A stretch of 64,000 nt of DNA from positions 20,415 to 84,414 of the forward strand of contig JAZUHH010000012.1 of assembly GCA_045641625.1 (NCBI GenBank), written 5' to 3'. A program made the translations under genes and the position numbers. The notes under the pieces were generated by a model. It was not told the origin of the DNA. It saw nothing but the letters and a program-made list of their open reading frames with translations, and ran no database searches. Positions 44,319-53,293 of this stretch are shown here, piece after piece; positions within the stretch are counted from its first letter, which is position 1; each line of letters starts with the position of its first letter. Source of the stretch: UBA1723 sp045641625 (GTDB lineage Bacteria; Bacteroidota; Bacteroidia; Bacteroidales; Paludibacteraceae).

Positions 44319-45342
44319 GAACTTATACTTGAGTTTGATTCTTTTCTTGACTCTTTCGGCAGTTCACGCCAAGTCTGAGACTATCCGTATAGTTTCGTAT
44401 AACTGCGAGAATTTGTTCGATACGGTCCATTGCGAAGGCAAGAGTGACATGGAGTTCACTCCGCTTGGAGACAAGGAATGGTCTTCAAAGAAATTCCAAA
44501 GAAAAACCAGAAATATAGCTTCCGTGCTGACAGCAGTAGGGGAGTGGCAGAAGCCTGCTGTTATAGGTCTTCTTGAGATAGAGAACGATTTTGTTCTCCA
44601 ATACATCACAGAGCGCACGCAGCTCGCTTCCCAGAATTACAGGTTCGTACATAATGAAAGCAATGACGAACGTGGAATAGACGTTGCTTTGCTGTATGAC
44701 AGTACGCAGTTCAACCTTGTCATGACTGAGTTCCTGAATGTCGATGTGCAGGAAAAGGCAACCCGTGAGATTCTGTATGCGACCGGAACCCTTTCTAATG
44801 GAGATACCCTTCATGTATTTGTCAACCATTGGCCGAGCAAGTATGGAGGAGAATTGGTTTCCGAACCGCGAAGGCTTAAAGCCGCGAGAGTGTTGCGTGC
44901 TAAGGTTGATTCAATTTATGGAGCGAACTCGAATTCCAATATCGTAATCATGGGTGATTTGAATGACTATCCGGTCAATGCAGCAGTAAAGGACACTCTT
45001 GGAGCGGTAGCGTTCAATGGTACAATTCAGCCGAAAACTCTCTACAACTTGATGTTCAAATACTGTGGAAGTGGCAGTATTGGTACTCATTACTATGCCG
45101 GTGAGTGGGGTGTTCTGGATCACATGATAGTTTCTCCTTCAATGTTGGATACCAAGAGCAATACCTATTGCAGGCCCGACGATGTAATGATTTTCTACGA
45201 AGATTTCATGTTGGAGAAGAACGCAAAAGGAGTGAAAGTCCCTAAGCGATCTTTCAAGGGCAATTTCTTCTCGTATAAAGGTTATTCAGACCATCTGCCC
45301 ATTTACTTGGATGTGCAGTTGAACGCGAAGTCTTCCAAGTAA
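44308..45342 (+). CDS. Secreted endonuclease/exonuclease/phosphatase-family protein
   Basis: A 344-residue protein with a signal peptide (MSIRNLYLSLILFLTLSAVHA). It has EEP-fold motifs: SYNCENLFDT (metal-binding Asn), LLEIEN (Glu), VNHWPSKYGG, IVIMGDLNDYP (Asp/Asn) and YSDHLPIYLD (Asp-His). All catalytic positions look intact, so it should hydrolyse phosphodiester or phosphomonoester bonds outside the cytoplasm. ATG 44308 overlaps the upstream gene by 11 bases; the longer frame from 44251 would bury the signal peptide. Last gene of the operon. Substrate (DNA, lipid or inositol phosphate) cannot be told from sequence. Confidence 0.85.
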   Translation: MSIRNLYLSLILFLTLSAVHAKSETIRIVSYNCENLFDTVHCEGKSDMEFTPLGDKEWSSKKFQRKTRNIASVLTAVGEWQKPAVIGLLEIENDFVLQYITERTQLASQNYRFVHNESNDERGIDVALLYDSTQFNLVMTEFLNVDVQEKATREILYATGTLSNGDTLHVFVNHWPSKYGGELVSEPRRLKAARVLRAKVDSIYGANSNSNIVIMGDLNDYPVNAAVKDTLGAVAFNGTIQPKTLYNLMFKYCGSGSIGTHYYAGEWGVLDHMIVSPSMLDTKSNTYCRPDDVMIFYEDFMLEKNAKGVKVPKRSFKGNFFSYKGYSDHLPIYLDVQLNAKSSK

Positions 45343-45444
45343 AGGATTGTTATAAAGCTTGCTGTGTTTCCCTGTTTATGTGTGGAGATTTGTTCCACAT
45401 ATTCAGAGAAATAATAGCAAAAAAATAATTTATTCTGTGTTTTT

Positions 45445-45981
45445 TCAAGCAATACTTGTTCCTAGTTCGTATGCTTGTCTTAATGCGTCAGTTTTTGTTA
45501 CGTCTCCTTTCTCTCTGCAGCCACTGACTAGGATTTTGCCAGAGTCTTTGAGATTGAAGAATTTAAGGCAAAGCTCGTATTGAGTTATGATACTGTCAAA
45601 TAGTTCAGGCAATGTTGCGGCTCCGACAAGGATTAGAGCTGTTTGTTTGATGCTGAAAGTGTCCCTGATTGGGTTATGGCATCTGTCAATGACAGCCTTT
45701 AACTGTGCGCTGATTCCATAGAAGTAAACAGGCGAGGCAATGACAAGCATGTCTGCTTTCATGAGTTTGGAATATATGGATGTCATGTCGTCATTCTGAA
45801 AACATGATTTGTCCTCCCTTTTGAAGCAAGAATTGCATCCGATGCAGGGACTGACTCTATAGTCATTGATGGAGATTACCTCTACATTGTGAAGTTTTGA
45901 TGCTCCGCTGACGAAGGCATCTATCAGTTGCTCTGTATTTCCTCCCTTGCGGGGACTTCCTGATAGTACAATAATATTCAT
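45445..45981 (-). CDS. Flavodoxin-like NAD(P)H-dependent FMN reductase
   Basis: A 178-residue protein with the FMN phosphate loop SGSPRKGGNTE near the start and ASPVYFYGISAQLKAVIDRC at the isoalloxazine site. It carries a CIGCNSCFKREDKSC cluster like the iron-sulfur flavoprotein branch of the family. It could bind an iron-sulfur cluster and pass electrons in anaerobic metabolism. Single gene on the minus strand, downstream of proS but separated from it by a terminator. Confidence 0.87.
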   Translation of the reverse strand: MNIIVLSGSPRKGGNTEQLIDAFVSGASKLHNVEVISINDYRVSPCIGCNSCFKREDKSCFQNDDMTSIYSKLMKADMLVIASPVYFYGISAQLKAVIDRCHNPIRDTFSIKQTALILVGAATLPELFDSIITQYELCLKFFNLKDSGKILVSGCREKGDVTKTDALRQAYELGTSIA

Positions 45982-45999
45982 AGGGGAAATAAATGTAAA

Positions 46000-46026
46000 A
46001 AAGACGAGGCGCTTGCCTCGTCTTTA
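46000..46026 (-). terminator. Terminator of proS
   Basis: AAAGACGAGGC-gctt-GCCTCGTCTTT, perfect 11-bp stem between proS and the flavoprotein gene. Confidence 0.85.
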
Positions 46027-46051
46027 GTTATTGTCGTTAAGACAAAGTCTG

Positions 46052-47536
46052 TTAGTAAGAACGTGCGAACAAAACTCTGCACTTGCTTGGCTTTCCTGTG
46101 ACCATACACTTGCCAGGCTCCTTGTCTCCTGCAATGTAGCTGTCGAAAGGAACGCAACGGATAGTGGCCTTAGTCTCCTCCTTGATAAGGGCTTCAGTCT
46201 CTGCTGTGCCATCCCAATGAGCAAGAATGAATCCACCCTTCTCGATTTCTGTCTTGAACTCCTCGTAAGTGTCAACACTCTTGATGCTTGCGTTACGGAA
46301 TTCAAGAGACTTCTTTAGCATATTCTTCTGGATATCTTCAAGTAGGTTCTCTACGTAGCTCACTGTATCAGTAAGGTTGATGCTCTCCTTTGTCAAGTTG
46401 TCGCGGCGTGCTATTTCGATAGTGCCGTTCTCAAGGTCTCTTGCTCCCATGCAGATTCTGACAGGAACACCCTTCAACTCGTACTCTGCGAACTTGAAAC
46501 CTGGACGCTTCTGCGAGTCGTCGTCATATTTAACTGAGATTCCTTTTGCCTTCAACTCCTTCATGATAGGGTCAAGCTTTTCTGCAATGGCGTTCTTCTG
46601 GTCGTCGCCTTTGAAGATAGGGACAATGACAACCTGGATAGGAGCCAACTTTGGAGGAAGAACAAGACCGTTGTCGTCAGAGTGAGTCATGATCAAAGCA
46701 CCCATCAAACGAGTTGATACTCCCCAAGAAGTAGCCCAAACGTAGTCCATGCCACCTTCTCTGTTTTGGAACTGAGCATCGAAAGCCTTTGCAAAGTTCT
46801 GTCCAAGGAAGTGAGATGTACCGCTCTGTAGAGCCTTTCCATCCTGCATTAGAGCCTCGATAGTATATGTGTCAACAGCTCCGGCAAAACGCTCAGTTTC
46901 GCTCTTGACACCCTTGATTACGGGAACAGCCATAACGTTCTCTGCAAAGTCTCCGTAAACGTGAAGCATCTTCTGTGCCTCTGCCTCAGCCTCCTCGCGA
47001 GTCTCGTGAGCTGTGTGTCCTTCCTGCCACAAGAACTCTGCAGTACGAAGGAACGGACGAGTACGCATCTCCCAACGCATTACGTTAGCCCACTGGTTGC
47101 AAAGGATAGGAAGATCGCGGTAGCTGTGGATCCAACCCTTGTAAGTATTCCAGATGATAGTCTCTGATGTAGGACGAACGATAAGCTCCTCTTCAAGCTT
47201 TGCCTCTGGATCGACAACTACGCCGTCACCAGTCTCGTTTGTCTTCAAGCGGTAGTGAGTAACAACTGCGCACTCCTTGGCGAAACCCTCAACGTGCTCA
47301 GCCTCTCTTGAAAGGAATGATTTAGGAATAAGAAGTGGGAAGTAAGCGTTCACATGACCTGTCTCCTTGAAACGTCTGTCAAGTTCCTGCTGCATCTTCT
47401 CCCAAATAGCATATCCGTAAGGTTTGATTACCATACATCCTCTTACAGGCGATTGCTCTGCAAGGTCTGCCTTTACTACCAAATCATTGTACCACTGCGA
47501 GTAGTTCTCGGCACGTGGAGTCAATTCTTTTGCCAT
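46052..47536 (-). CDS. proS: Prolyl-tRNA synthetase, archaeal/eukaryotic-like type
   Basis: Class II aminoacyl-tRNA synthetase that charges tRNA-Pro. The 494-residue length and motifs mark the short ProRS form without the inserted editing domain: motif 2 region MRTRPFLRTAEFLWQEGHTAH, RPTSE, and motif 3 region ending WGVSTRLMGALI. The C-terminal zinc-type domain follows (KCRVLFARSY at the end). This form is normal in Bacteroidota. Promoter -7 TATCTTTG at 47576-47583 on the minus strand. Confidence 0.96.
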   Translation of the reverse strand: MAKELTPRAENYSQWYNDLVVKADLAEQSPVRGCMVIKPYGYAIWEKMQQELDRRFKETGHVNAYFPLLIPKSFLSREAEHVEGFAKECAVVTHYRLKTNETGDGVVVDPEAKLEEELIVRPTSETIIWNTYKGWIHSYRDLPILCNQWANVMRWEMRTRPFLRTAEFLWQEGHTAHETREEAEAEAQKMLHVYGDFAENVMAVPVIKGVKSETERFAGAVDTYTIEALMQDGKALQSGTSHFLGQNFAKAFDAQFQNREGGMDYVWATSWGVSTRLMGALIMTHSDDNGLVLPPKLAPIQVVIVPIFKGDDQKNAIAEKLDPIMKELKAKGISVKYDDDSQKRPGFKFAEYELKGVPVRICMGARDLENGTIEIARRDNLTKESINLTDTVSYVENLLEDIQKNMLKKSLEFRNASIKSVDTYEEFKTEIEKGGFILAHWDGTAETEALIKEETKATIRCVPFDSYIAGDKEPGKCMVTGKPSKCRVLFARSY

Positions 47537-47575
47537 ATAATTTGTCTGTTTTACTTATTTCTTTTAGAATTGATG

Positions 47576-47583
47576 CAAAGATA
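47576..47583 (-). promoter_or_regulatory. -7 element of the proS promoter
   Basis: TATCTTTG on the minus strand, 40 bases before the ATG. Confidence 0.55.
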
Positions 47584-47695
47584 GTGACAATTTGGCGAAT
47601 AGAGCATATAAATGCATTCTAAATGCGAACTATTAGTGCCAATAGTTATTAAAAATTGTGGAACTATTCGAAAACCACTAGATTTTTTAAACTAA

Positions 47696-47729
47696 TTTGT
47701 CAAAAATTCTATTTTTTTATTTACCTTTG
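47696..47729 (+). promoter_or_regulatory. Promoter of ssrA
   Basis: TTTG at 47696-47699, 22-base spacer, TACCTTTG at 47722-47729. Confidence 0.65.
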
Positions 47730-47754
47730 CAATCGTATTCATATACACCGATGC

Positions 47755-48151
47755 GGGGATGACTGGTTTTGACAGCGTGTAGAGGTGGTATGTAAGCATG
47801 CAGTGCGCTGGTGGCTAGCACTATAATCTTGAGACCAAAAATTTAACTGGCGAGAATAACTACGCTCTTGCTGCTTAATCGAAGATTAGTAGATTAGCTT
47901 AATCTCGGCACAAGGTTGCTGAGACAAGACTTCTCCCCGAGCCATTTTCCTGAGGCTTACGGAACAAGGGGGAGTAGAAATATCGGGAATAGCGTCGAGT
48001 GTGCCTCTGGCAAGATGCGAAATTTTAAGAGGATAAGGTTCAAGTTGGTGGCTGGGGTCTTGCTTGGACACGAAAACCGAAGGCTCAGATAAGCATGTAG
48101 AAAGCATATTAGTTCCATGTTTGGACGAGGGTTCGACCCCCTCCATCTCCA
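47755..48151 (+). ncRNA. ssrA: Transfer-messenger RNA (tmRNA)
   Basis: Rescues stalled ribosomes and tags the unfinished protein for proteolysis. The tRNA-like ends pair: 5' GGGGATG with 3' CATCTCC, next to a T-arm reading GAGGGTTCGACCCCC. The tag frame at 47849-47878 codes GENNYALAA followed by TAA, differing by one residue from the GETNYALAA I recall for Bacteroides. CCA is not encoded. The ends are set from acceptor pairing. Confidence 0.93.
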
Positions 48152-48232
48152 CTTTTTTTTGTAATGCGTGATGCAAATTTGACAATTGAGCATCATGCTT
48201 TTTTTATACACTAATTTAAGTGAATTTTCTGT

Positions 48233-49105
48233 ATGAAAGTAGGCATTGTTCAAGAGCATTTCACAGCTGATTTGGCAGATAACAAGAGAAGAATAGATTC
48301 CAGAATCAAGGAACTTGCAGACAAGGGCGCTGAGCTTGTGGTTCTTTCGGAACTTCACCGCTCGCTTTATTTCTGTCAGACGGAAGATGTGGACATGTTC
48401 GATTTGGCGGAAGCTATTCCCGGAGAGACTACTGATTTTTACCAGCAGTTGAGCAAAGACTTGAATATAGTTCTTGTGTTGTCTTTGTTCGAGAAGAGAG
48501 CCGCAGGACTTTATCATAACACAGCTGTAGTAATGGATAAGGGCAGATTCGCGGGTAAGTATAGAAAGATGCACATTCCTGATGATCCTGCCTACTACGA
48601 GAAATTCTATTTCACTCCTGGAGACTTAGGATTCCATCCAATCCAGACATCAGTCGGCAAGCTAGGCCTTATGGTTTGTTGGGACCAGTGGTATCCGGAG
48701 GGAGCAAGACTTATGGCACTTGAGGGAGCTGATATGCTGATCTACCCAACTGCCATAGGCTATGAGTCAACCGACACAAAGGAGGAACAGGAGCGTCAGC
48801 GTGGAGCATGGATGACAGTTCAGCGCGGTCATGCTGTAGCGAACGGACTTCCGGTAGTAACAGTGAACAGAGTGGGGTATGAGCCTGACCCTTCTGGAGT
48901 TACAGGAGGTATTCAGTTCTGGGGAAGCAGTTTTGTTGCCGGACCTCAAGGAGAATTGCTTTATGAAGGCTCTACTACAGAGGTTGAGGCTGTAATCATT
49001 GATGTGGATATGCAGAGATGCGAGAATGTCCGCCGTATTTGGCCGTTCCTACGCGATAGAAGAATTGAGGAGTTCGGAGACTTGACAAAGAGATTTAGAG
49101 ATTAA
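48233..49105 (+). CDS. aguB: N-carbamoylputrescine amidase-type carbon-nitrogen hydrolase
   Basis: A 290-residue nitrilase-superfamily protein. The catalytic Glu-Lys-Cys is intact: Glu40 in LSELH, Lys112 in YRKMHIPD, Cys149 in VCWDQWYPE. The residues around them (YHNTAVV, FYFTPGD, GYEPDP) match AguB, which turns N-carbamoylputrescine into putrescine in arginine-derived polyamine synthesis. Its usual partner agmatine deiminase (aguA) is not next to it and not in the window. Monocistronic with a strong terminator. Confidence 0.88.
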   Translation: MKVGIVQEHFTADLADNKRRIDSRIKELADKGAELVVLSELHRSLYFCQTEDVDMFDLAEAIPGETTDFYQQLSKDLNIVLVLSLFEKRAAGLYHNTAVVMDKGRFAGKYRKMHIPDDPAYYEKFYFTPGDLGFHPIQTSVGKLGLMVCWDQWYPEGARLMALEGADMLIYPTAIGYESTDTKEEQERQRGAWMTVQRGHAVANGLPVVTVNRVGYEPDPSGVTGGIQFWGSSFVAGPQGELLYEGSTTEVEAVIIDVDMQRCENVRRIWPFLRDRRIEEFGDLTKRFRD

Positions 49106-49126
49106 AATACAATACTATACTAAGTG

Positions 49127-49165
49127 ATAAGGGGATGCTCAAATGAACATCCCCTTGTTTTTTTG
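49127..49165 (+). terminator. Terminator after the aguB-type gene
   Basis: AAGGGGATG / CATCCCCTT stem with a T-run. Confidence 0.8.
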
Positions 49166-49184
49166 ACTATGTACTTCGTTAATG

Positions 49185-49919
49185 TTATCTTCTAAATTTG
49201 AAGATTGCATAAGAGAAGTTGTTATAGTTTGCATCTGTAGGATCTGCCAAGAACTGTTGGTATGCTTCTTCTATTTCTTGAGATAAAACCAGGCCGGAAC
49301 GACTGCACTTGTATTTCTCAGCCTCGTAATCAAGTTTTGCTCTTGCTTCTAGTGAATTAAGGTTGTTAAGATACTCCTTTTGAGCAGCAACCAATTCAGG
49401 ATAATCCTTAAACTTGATTTCTATATCTAATCCTGTAAGGGATATACTTCCGAAAAGAGCAGCAGTTAGTATTGTTGCTATTGCAAATTTGCGAGTGTTT
49501 TTATTAGTTAAGCAGATTACTCCAGCAATAACAGAAGTAATGCATCCAAAACAAAGCATTACAAGTGCTCCTGGCCAATGCATAGTCTTGAACAATGTGC
49601 CAATAAACAAAACAGATAATCCCATTCCAAGAGCTGCTTTTAGGAGTCTTGACCAAGGGGATACATATTCAATAGCATCTTCCACCTCGCTAAAGTTTAG
49701 GGAGTCATCGTCTGAGCTATTAGAAAATACCTTCTGTGACATTCCTGCAAACGAAGACAAAAGTGCTGCTCCCATAAATACGAATGTTTTTGTTCCTCCA
49801 ATTCCTGGGAAGAATGTTGTCAAATCCGCTATATAAACTGCTACAGCCAAAGTCCAAAGTCCAATCAATGCTTTTCTGATTGTTTTGTGATTTTCGTTGA
49901 CCAAATCTATTAGTGCCAT
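49185..49919 (-). CDS. GldL-like membrane protein
   Basis: A 244-residue protein with about five hydrophobic segments (near 15-33, 42-60, 90-108, 116-138, 143-160) and a C-terminal helical soluble tail (ELVAAQKEYLNNLNSLEARAKLDYEAEKY). The segment GTLFKTMHWPGALVML closely matches the first membrane helix region of the T9SS motor protein GldL (FKI-HWPGA). It is not the GldL of a gldKLMN cluster, since those neighbours are absent. It may be a GldL-domain relative with another role. It lies 27 bases after the GH9 gene on the same strand. Confidence 0.65.
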   Translation of the reverse strand: MALIDLVNENHKTIRKALIGLWTLAVAVYIADLTTFFPGIGGTKTFVFMGAALLSSFAGMSQKVFSNSSDDDSLNFSEVEDAIEYVSPWSRLLKAALGMGLSVLFIGTLFKTMHWPGALVMLCFGCITSVIAGVICLTNKNTRKFAIATILTAALFGSISLTGLDIEIKFKDYPELVAAQKEYLNNLNSLEARAKLDYEAEKYKCSRSGLVLSQEIEEAYQQFLADPTDANYNNFSYAIFKFRR

Positions 49920-49946
49920 TTTTATAGAATTAAAAGTTTTATATCT

Positions 49947-51659
49947 TTATTCATTACCCTTTAACAATGATGTTAATAGAACAAAAGGAGCGTTCCAGTT
50001 CAAGGCTATCTCGTTAGTGGAGTAGCTGCAGATATCGTCAAGGTATGCTCTGGCTGAATACTTGTTGCTTGGGTATTTGCTCTTTCCGCAGTCTGTTGTC
50101 TGGTTCAAGTTCGGACCTCCGACAAGGTATCCTGGAAGAGGATTTGCAATACCGTCAGACGTGCTTCTTCTGTCGTGGATATGCTTCGGAGAAATTCTTC
50201 CGAATCCTGTCAAAAAGCTGTATCCCGTTGTGTTTTCTCCAAGAAGATAGTCGTAGCAGTAGTATGCCGCCTCCATATACTTGTCCTGGTTGAATACCTT
50301 TGCGCCGATAGCAAGAAGTGCGCCTGAATTGGCAACCTGTCCGTTGCTTCCCCAGAAGAAGTCGGTGATAGGAAGCTTTCCAGGAGAGAACTTGTAAAGC
50401 GAAAGAAGGTTGTCGATCAACGCTCTGTACTTTCTTTCTACAGCTCCCTTGTCTATCTTGGCAGAAAGGTTGTCCTTGTTGATTAGCAGAGAGACAAGTC
50501 CGAGAGTTCGAACGTCACCCCAGAATGGCACGTTGAATATCTGGAACAATGTTATGTCGGAAGCATATTTATCTTCTCCGGTAGTGATTAGCATTTCGCA
50601 TGCTGCCCAGAACTTCTCGTCGCTCTGTCCCGGAGCAGAGTATTCTCCTGTATTGCAGTCTGAAGGGTTCATGAAAACTATTTCTCCCTTTTTCTCTGCA
50701 AACTCGTAGGCTTTCTTTGCTGCCTTGATGGCCTTTTCGCTAAAGTCAGGGTAGTCTTCATTTCCCTTATAGATTCGAGAGGCAAGTGCCATAGTTGCGG
50801 CGAAATCCAAAGCGCAGTCTGTTGATTTTCCGATTACATAGCGGTCCTCCTTGTCCTTGGCAGGCATGCGCATGTCAGGGAACTTAAGGGTCGTAACCTT
50901 GTTGTACACACCGCCGTCGTTAGGATCCTGCATGGTCAGCATCCACTTCAATTCGTACATGCACTCGTCAAGGATGTCTGCAGTCTGGTTTGTGCTCTCA
51001 GGAATGTTGAGGTTCAGAGTGTCAAACATCTGCTTTTCAAGTTGATATGCAGTGAGAAGCGAGTGCAGGGTAATGCCCGCGTTTACTGTATATTTTCCGT
51101 AGTCTCCGGCATCGTACCATCCGCCCGGACAGCTCAACTCTGTGTCTGCCTTTCTTTCCGGTGTGGCAAGCGAGGAGTGAAGATACACCACATTGTCCGG
51201 ATGTCCTGCCTCTCGTGAATAGTTCACGCCGTTGAATGTCGCATGCTGTCCGTCTATGGCCATACTTGCGCGCCACAAATAGAACGCCTTTATACTCCAG
51301 ACAAGAGTCTCGTCATAGGCTCCCTTCTCTTTGATGGAGAACGAAGGAGTGCGGTCGTTACCTACCTTGACATAATATTTGCCTGGCTTCTTGAAGTCAG
51401 AGAAGTCCGCCCAAGTTACGTCCTCGTTGCTTTCTCTCCAAAACTTCTTTTTGGGAAGTTCGCCCTTATATACATCTACATCCGTCTTTGCGTCCTTGAT
51501 CACGAAAGTCTTTTCGTTCAAGTCCACCACCATTGCGGTTTTAGGGGCATTGGCAGAATACGCAACCTGGTTTGCATGCACAAAGCTGATGTTCTGTGCA
51601 GTTGCCGAGCCTCCGACGCATAGAGCCGCTGCAAAAATATTTGTTATCTTGCTATTCAT
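49947..51659 (-). CDS. Glycoside hydrolase family 9 endoglucanase
   Basis: A 570-residue secreted cellulase. ATG 51659 is used; an in-frame GTG at 51665 is less likely. Signal peptide to about residue 22 (SATAQ), then an Ig-like CelD_N domain (about 25-110), then the alpha/alpha-barrel GH9 domain. Catalytic base region GGWYDAGDYGKY (Asp183, Asp186), substrate loop HIHDRRSTSDG, and the acid Glu in YSTNEIALNWNAPF near the C-terminus. No carbohydrate-binding module or T9SS tail is seen. It would cut beta-1,4-glucan. Promoter on the minus strand at 51713-51743. Confidence 0.93.
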   Translation of the reverse strand: MNSKITNIFAAALCVGGSATAQNISFVHANQVAYSANAPKTAMVVDLNEKTFVIKDAKTDVDVYKGELPKKKFWRESNEDVTWADFSDFKKPGKYYVKVGNDRTPSFSIKEKGAYDETLVWSIKAFYLWRASMAIDGQHATFNGVNYSREAGHPDNVVYLHSSLATPERKADTELSCPGGWYDAGDYGKYTVNAGITLHSLLTAYQLEKQMFDTLNLNIPESTNQTADILDECMYELKWMLTMQDPNDGGVYNKVTTLKFPDMRMPAKDKEDRYVIGKSTDCALDFAATMALASRIYKGNEDYPDFSEKAIKAAKKAYEFAEKKGEIVFMNPSDCNTGEYSAPGQSDEKFWAACEMLITTGEDKYASDITLFQIFNVPFWGDVRTLGLVSLLINKDNLSAKIDKGAVERKYRALIDNLLSLYKFSPGKLPITDFFWGSNGQVANSGALLAIGAKVFNQDKYMEAAYYCYDYLLGENTTGYSFLTGFGRISPKHIHDRRSTSDGIANPLPGYLVGGPNLNQTTDCGKSKYPSNKYSARAYLDDICSYSTNEIALNWNAPFVLLTSLLKGNE

Positions 51660-51712
51660 AATCACGTCTTTTTTGTTGTTATCTTCTATTGAAATTTATT
51701 GCAGTTGTATTG

Positions 51713-51743
51713 CAAATATAGCTCAGCACAACGAATAACGCAA
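51713..51743 (-). promoter_or_regulatory. Promoter of the GH9 gene
   Basis: Minus strand TTG (51741-51743), 20-base spacer, TATATTTG (51713-51720). The rest of the gap to 52130 holds no supported gene. Confidence 0.6.
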
Positions 51744-52135
51744 GCAATAAGGCAAAAAAAAACTGCAATTTGAATTGAAAATGTATTCAAACCCTTTTGT
51801 AAAACATTTATTTGGTGGGAATTCACATGAAATGGGGATGGTAACATCGCTTCCCGGGTGCTGTTTGCCTGCTGTTCGGAAAGCAGTTTGTCAGAAAGCC
51901 TGTCGTTAGTTTTGAGAGGCTTGTCCAAAGATTTTTTTCGCTTTACAGACTCTTGTGGCAGTAATTTTTTTCTTTTGAATCAGTCATGTTTGTCTTCGGG
52001 AGAGAATTTTATTTTCTTTTTCCGTTTAGGTTCTCCTTTAACTGCAAAAACAAGATTTTTTGTGTGTTGAGTTCTATTTTGTGTTTCATACGAAAAAAAT
52101 AGGCGATAAGTAGTCGGATTTTATCGAAAAATGTT

Positions 52136-52143
52136 TATCTTTG
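52136..52143 (+). promoter_or_regulatory. -7 element for the universal stress gene
   Basis: TATCTTTG, 17 bases before the ATG at 52161. Confidence 0.5.
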
Positions 52144-52160
52144 AAAAGTGAATTCAAATA

Positions 52161-53276
52161 ATGAAAACAATGGATAAGTTTGTTACCCTCGCCGTACATT
52201 CATACGATAAGGCGCAAAACTTGATGCATATTCTTAATAACGAAGGAATTGAGGCTTATACGGAGGATGTGAACCACATTCTTCCGACAATTTCTGTGGG
52301 TGTTAGGGTTAGAGTGAAGGAGGAGGATTTGGACAGGGCTTTGAAGGTCTATGAGGATATCGAGAAGAATGCAGGCAGCCGTAATGTCTCTTCTGAGAAG
52401 ACTATCCTTGTCCCCTATGATTTCGAGGAGTTTTCATACAAGATATTCCCGCTTGCCTTTTCTTGGGCGAAGAGCCTTGGAGCCACAGTCGTGCTGTTCC
52501 ATACTTTCTTGTCCAAAGTGCCTTCGCGCCAGTCTCTGCTCGACAGAATTTTCGAGGGAAACCGAGAGGATTTCCAGAAGAAGAGAGAGGAGGAGCTGAG
52601 AGCCGAAAAGGAGATGCAGAAGATTGCCGAGGCGATGGTTCAGAATATGATTGCCGAAGGTGTTCTGGAGAACGTCCCATACGTGTTCAAGAGCAATGAG
52701 GGAGTTCCCGAGGAGCAGATAATCAACTATGCCGAGGACTACAAGCCTTTGCTGATTGCAATGAGTACACGCTCGTGCGAACGAAAGCAGAGCGAGATGA
52801 TTGGAAGTGTCTCTGCGGAAGTTGCAGAGGGTGCGCCTATCCCAGTTTTTGTGCTGCCAGAGGACAAGGAGATTAACGATGTTGCCGGCCTTGACAAGAT
52901 TGCATTTGTCACCAACTTCGAGGACAAGGACTTGCAGGCTTTTGACAAGATGATGACTCGTCTCTCTTTCCAGAAGGAGTCTGTCCATTTCGTACACGCT
53001 TCAAGGGACGATCAGAATGACGCATGGAGCGAAATAAAGCTTGAGGGTATCAAGAGCATATTCCGAGAGAAATACAACGTAAAGGGAGTCGAGTATGCAA
53101 AGTTGCATAGAGGAAACAAGGGACAGGAAATGAAGGAATACTTGAAGACAAACGAGATAAACATCGTTGCTTTGAGTATTCACCGCAGATCTGCAATCGC
53201 TAGGCTATGGGGTGACGGTATCGCCCGCAAGATGGTGAACGACGCCAAGCTTGCAATGTTCGTGTTCCACGCTTAG
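52161..53276 (+). CDS. Universal stress protein with N-terminal DUF2007-like domain
   Basis: A 371-residue cytoplasmic protein. Residues 1-70 form a small alpha/beta domain (FVTLAVHSYDKAQNLMHILNNEGIEAY, then KEEDLDRALKVYEDI) of the DUF2007 type. Two universal-stress-like domains follow: the first starts KTILVPYDFEEFS and ends AEGAPIPVFVLPE; the second starts KIAFVTNFEDKDL and ends VNDAKLAMFVFHA. The first holds a long charged helical insertion (FQKKREEELRAEKEMQK). Probably a stress-response or ligand-sensing protein. A lytic transglycosylase gene starts 17 bases downstream. Confidence 0.83.
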   Translation: MKTMDKFVTLAVHSYDKAQNLMHILNNEGIEAYTEDVNHILPTISVGVRVRVKEEDLDRALKVYEDIEKNAGSRNVSSEKTILVPYDFEEFSYKIFPLAFSWAKSLGATVVLFHTFLSKVPSRQSLLDRIFEGNREDFQKKREEELRAEKEMQKIAEAMVQNMIAEGVLENVPYVFKSNEGVPEEQIINYAEDYKPLLIAMSTRSCERKQSEMIGSVSAEVAEGAPIPVFVLPEDKEINDVAGLDKIAFVTNFEDKDLQAFDKMMTRLSFQKESVHFVHASRDDQNDAWSEIKLEGIKSIFREKYNVKGVEYAKLHRGNKGQEMKEYLKTNEINIVALSIHRRSAIARLWGDGIARKMVNDAKLAMFVFHA

Positions 53277-53293
53277 AGGCTGATGTTTGAACG

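Noticed and set aside
47957..48574. Open frame of 205 codons on the minus strand
   Set aside because: Overlaps tmRNA and the start of the carbon-nitrogen hydrolase; both are far better supported.
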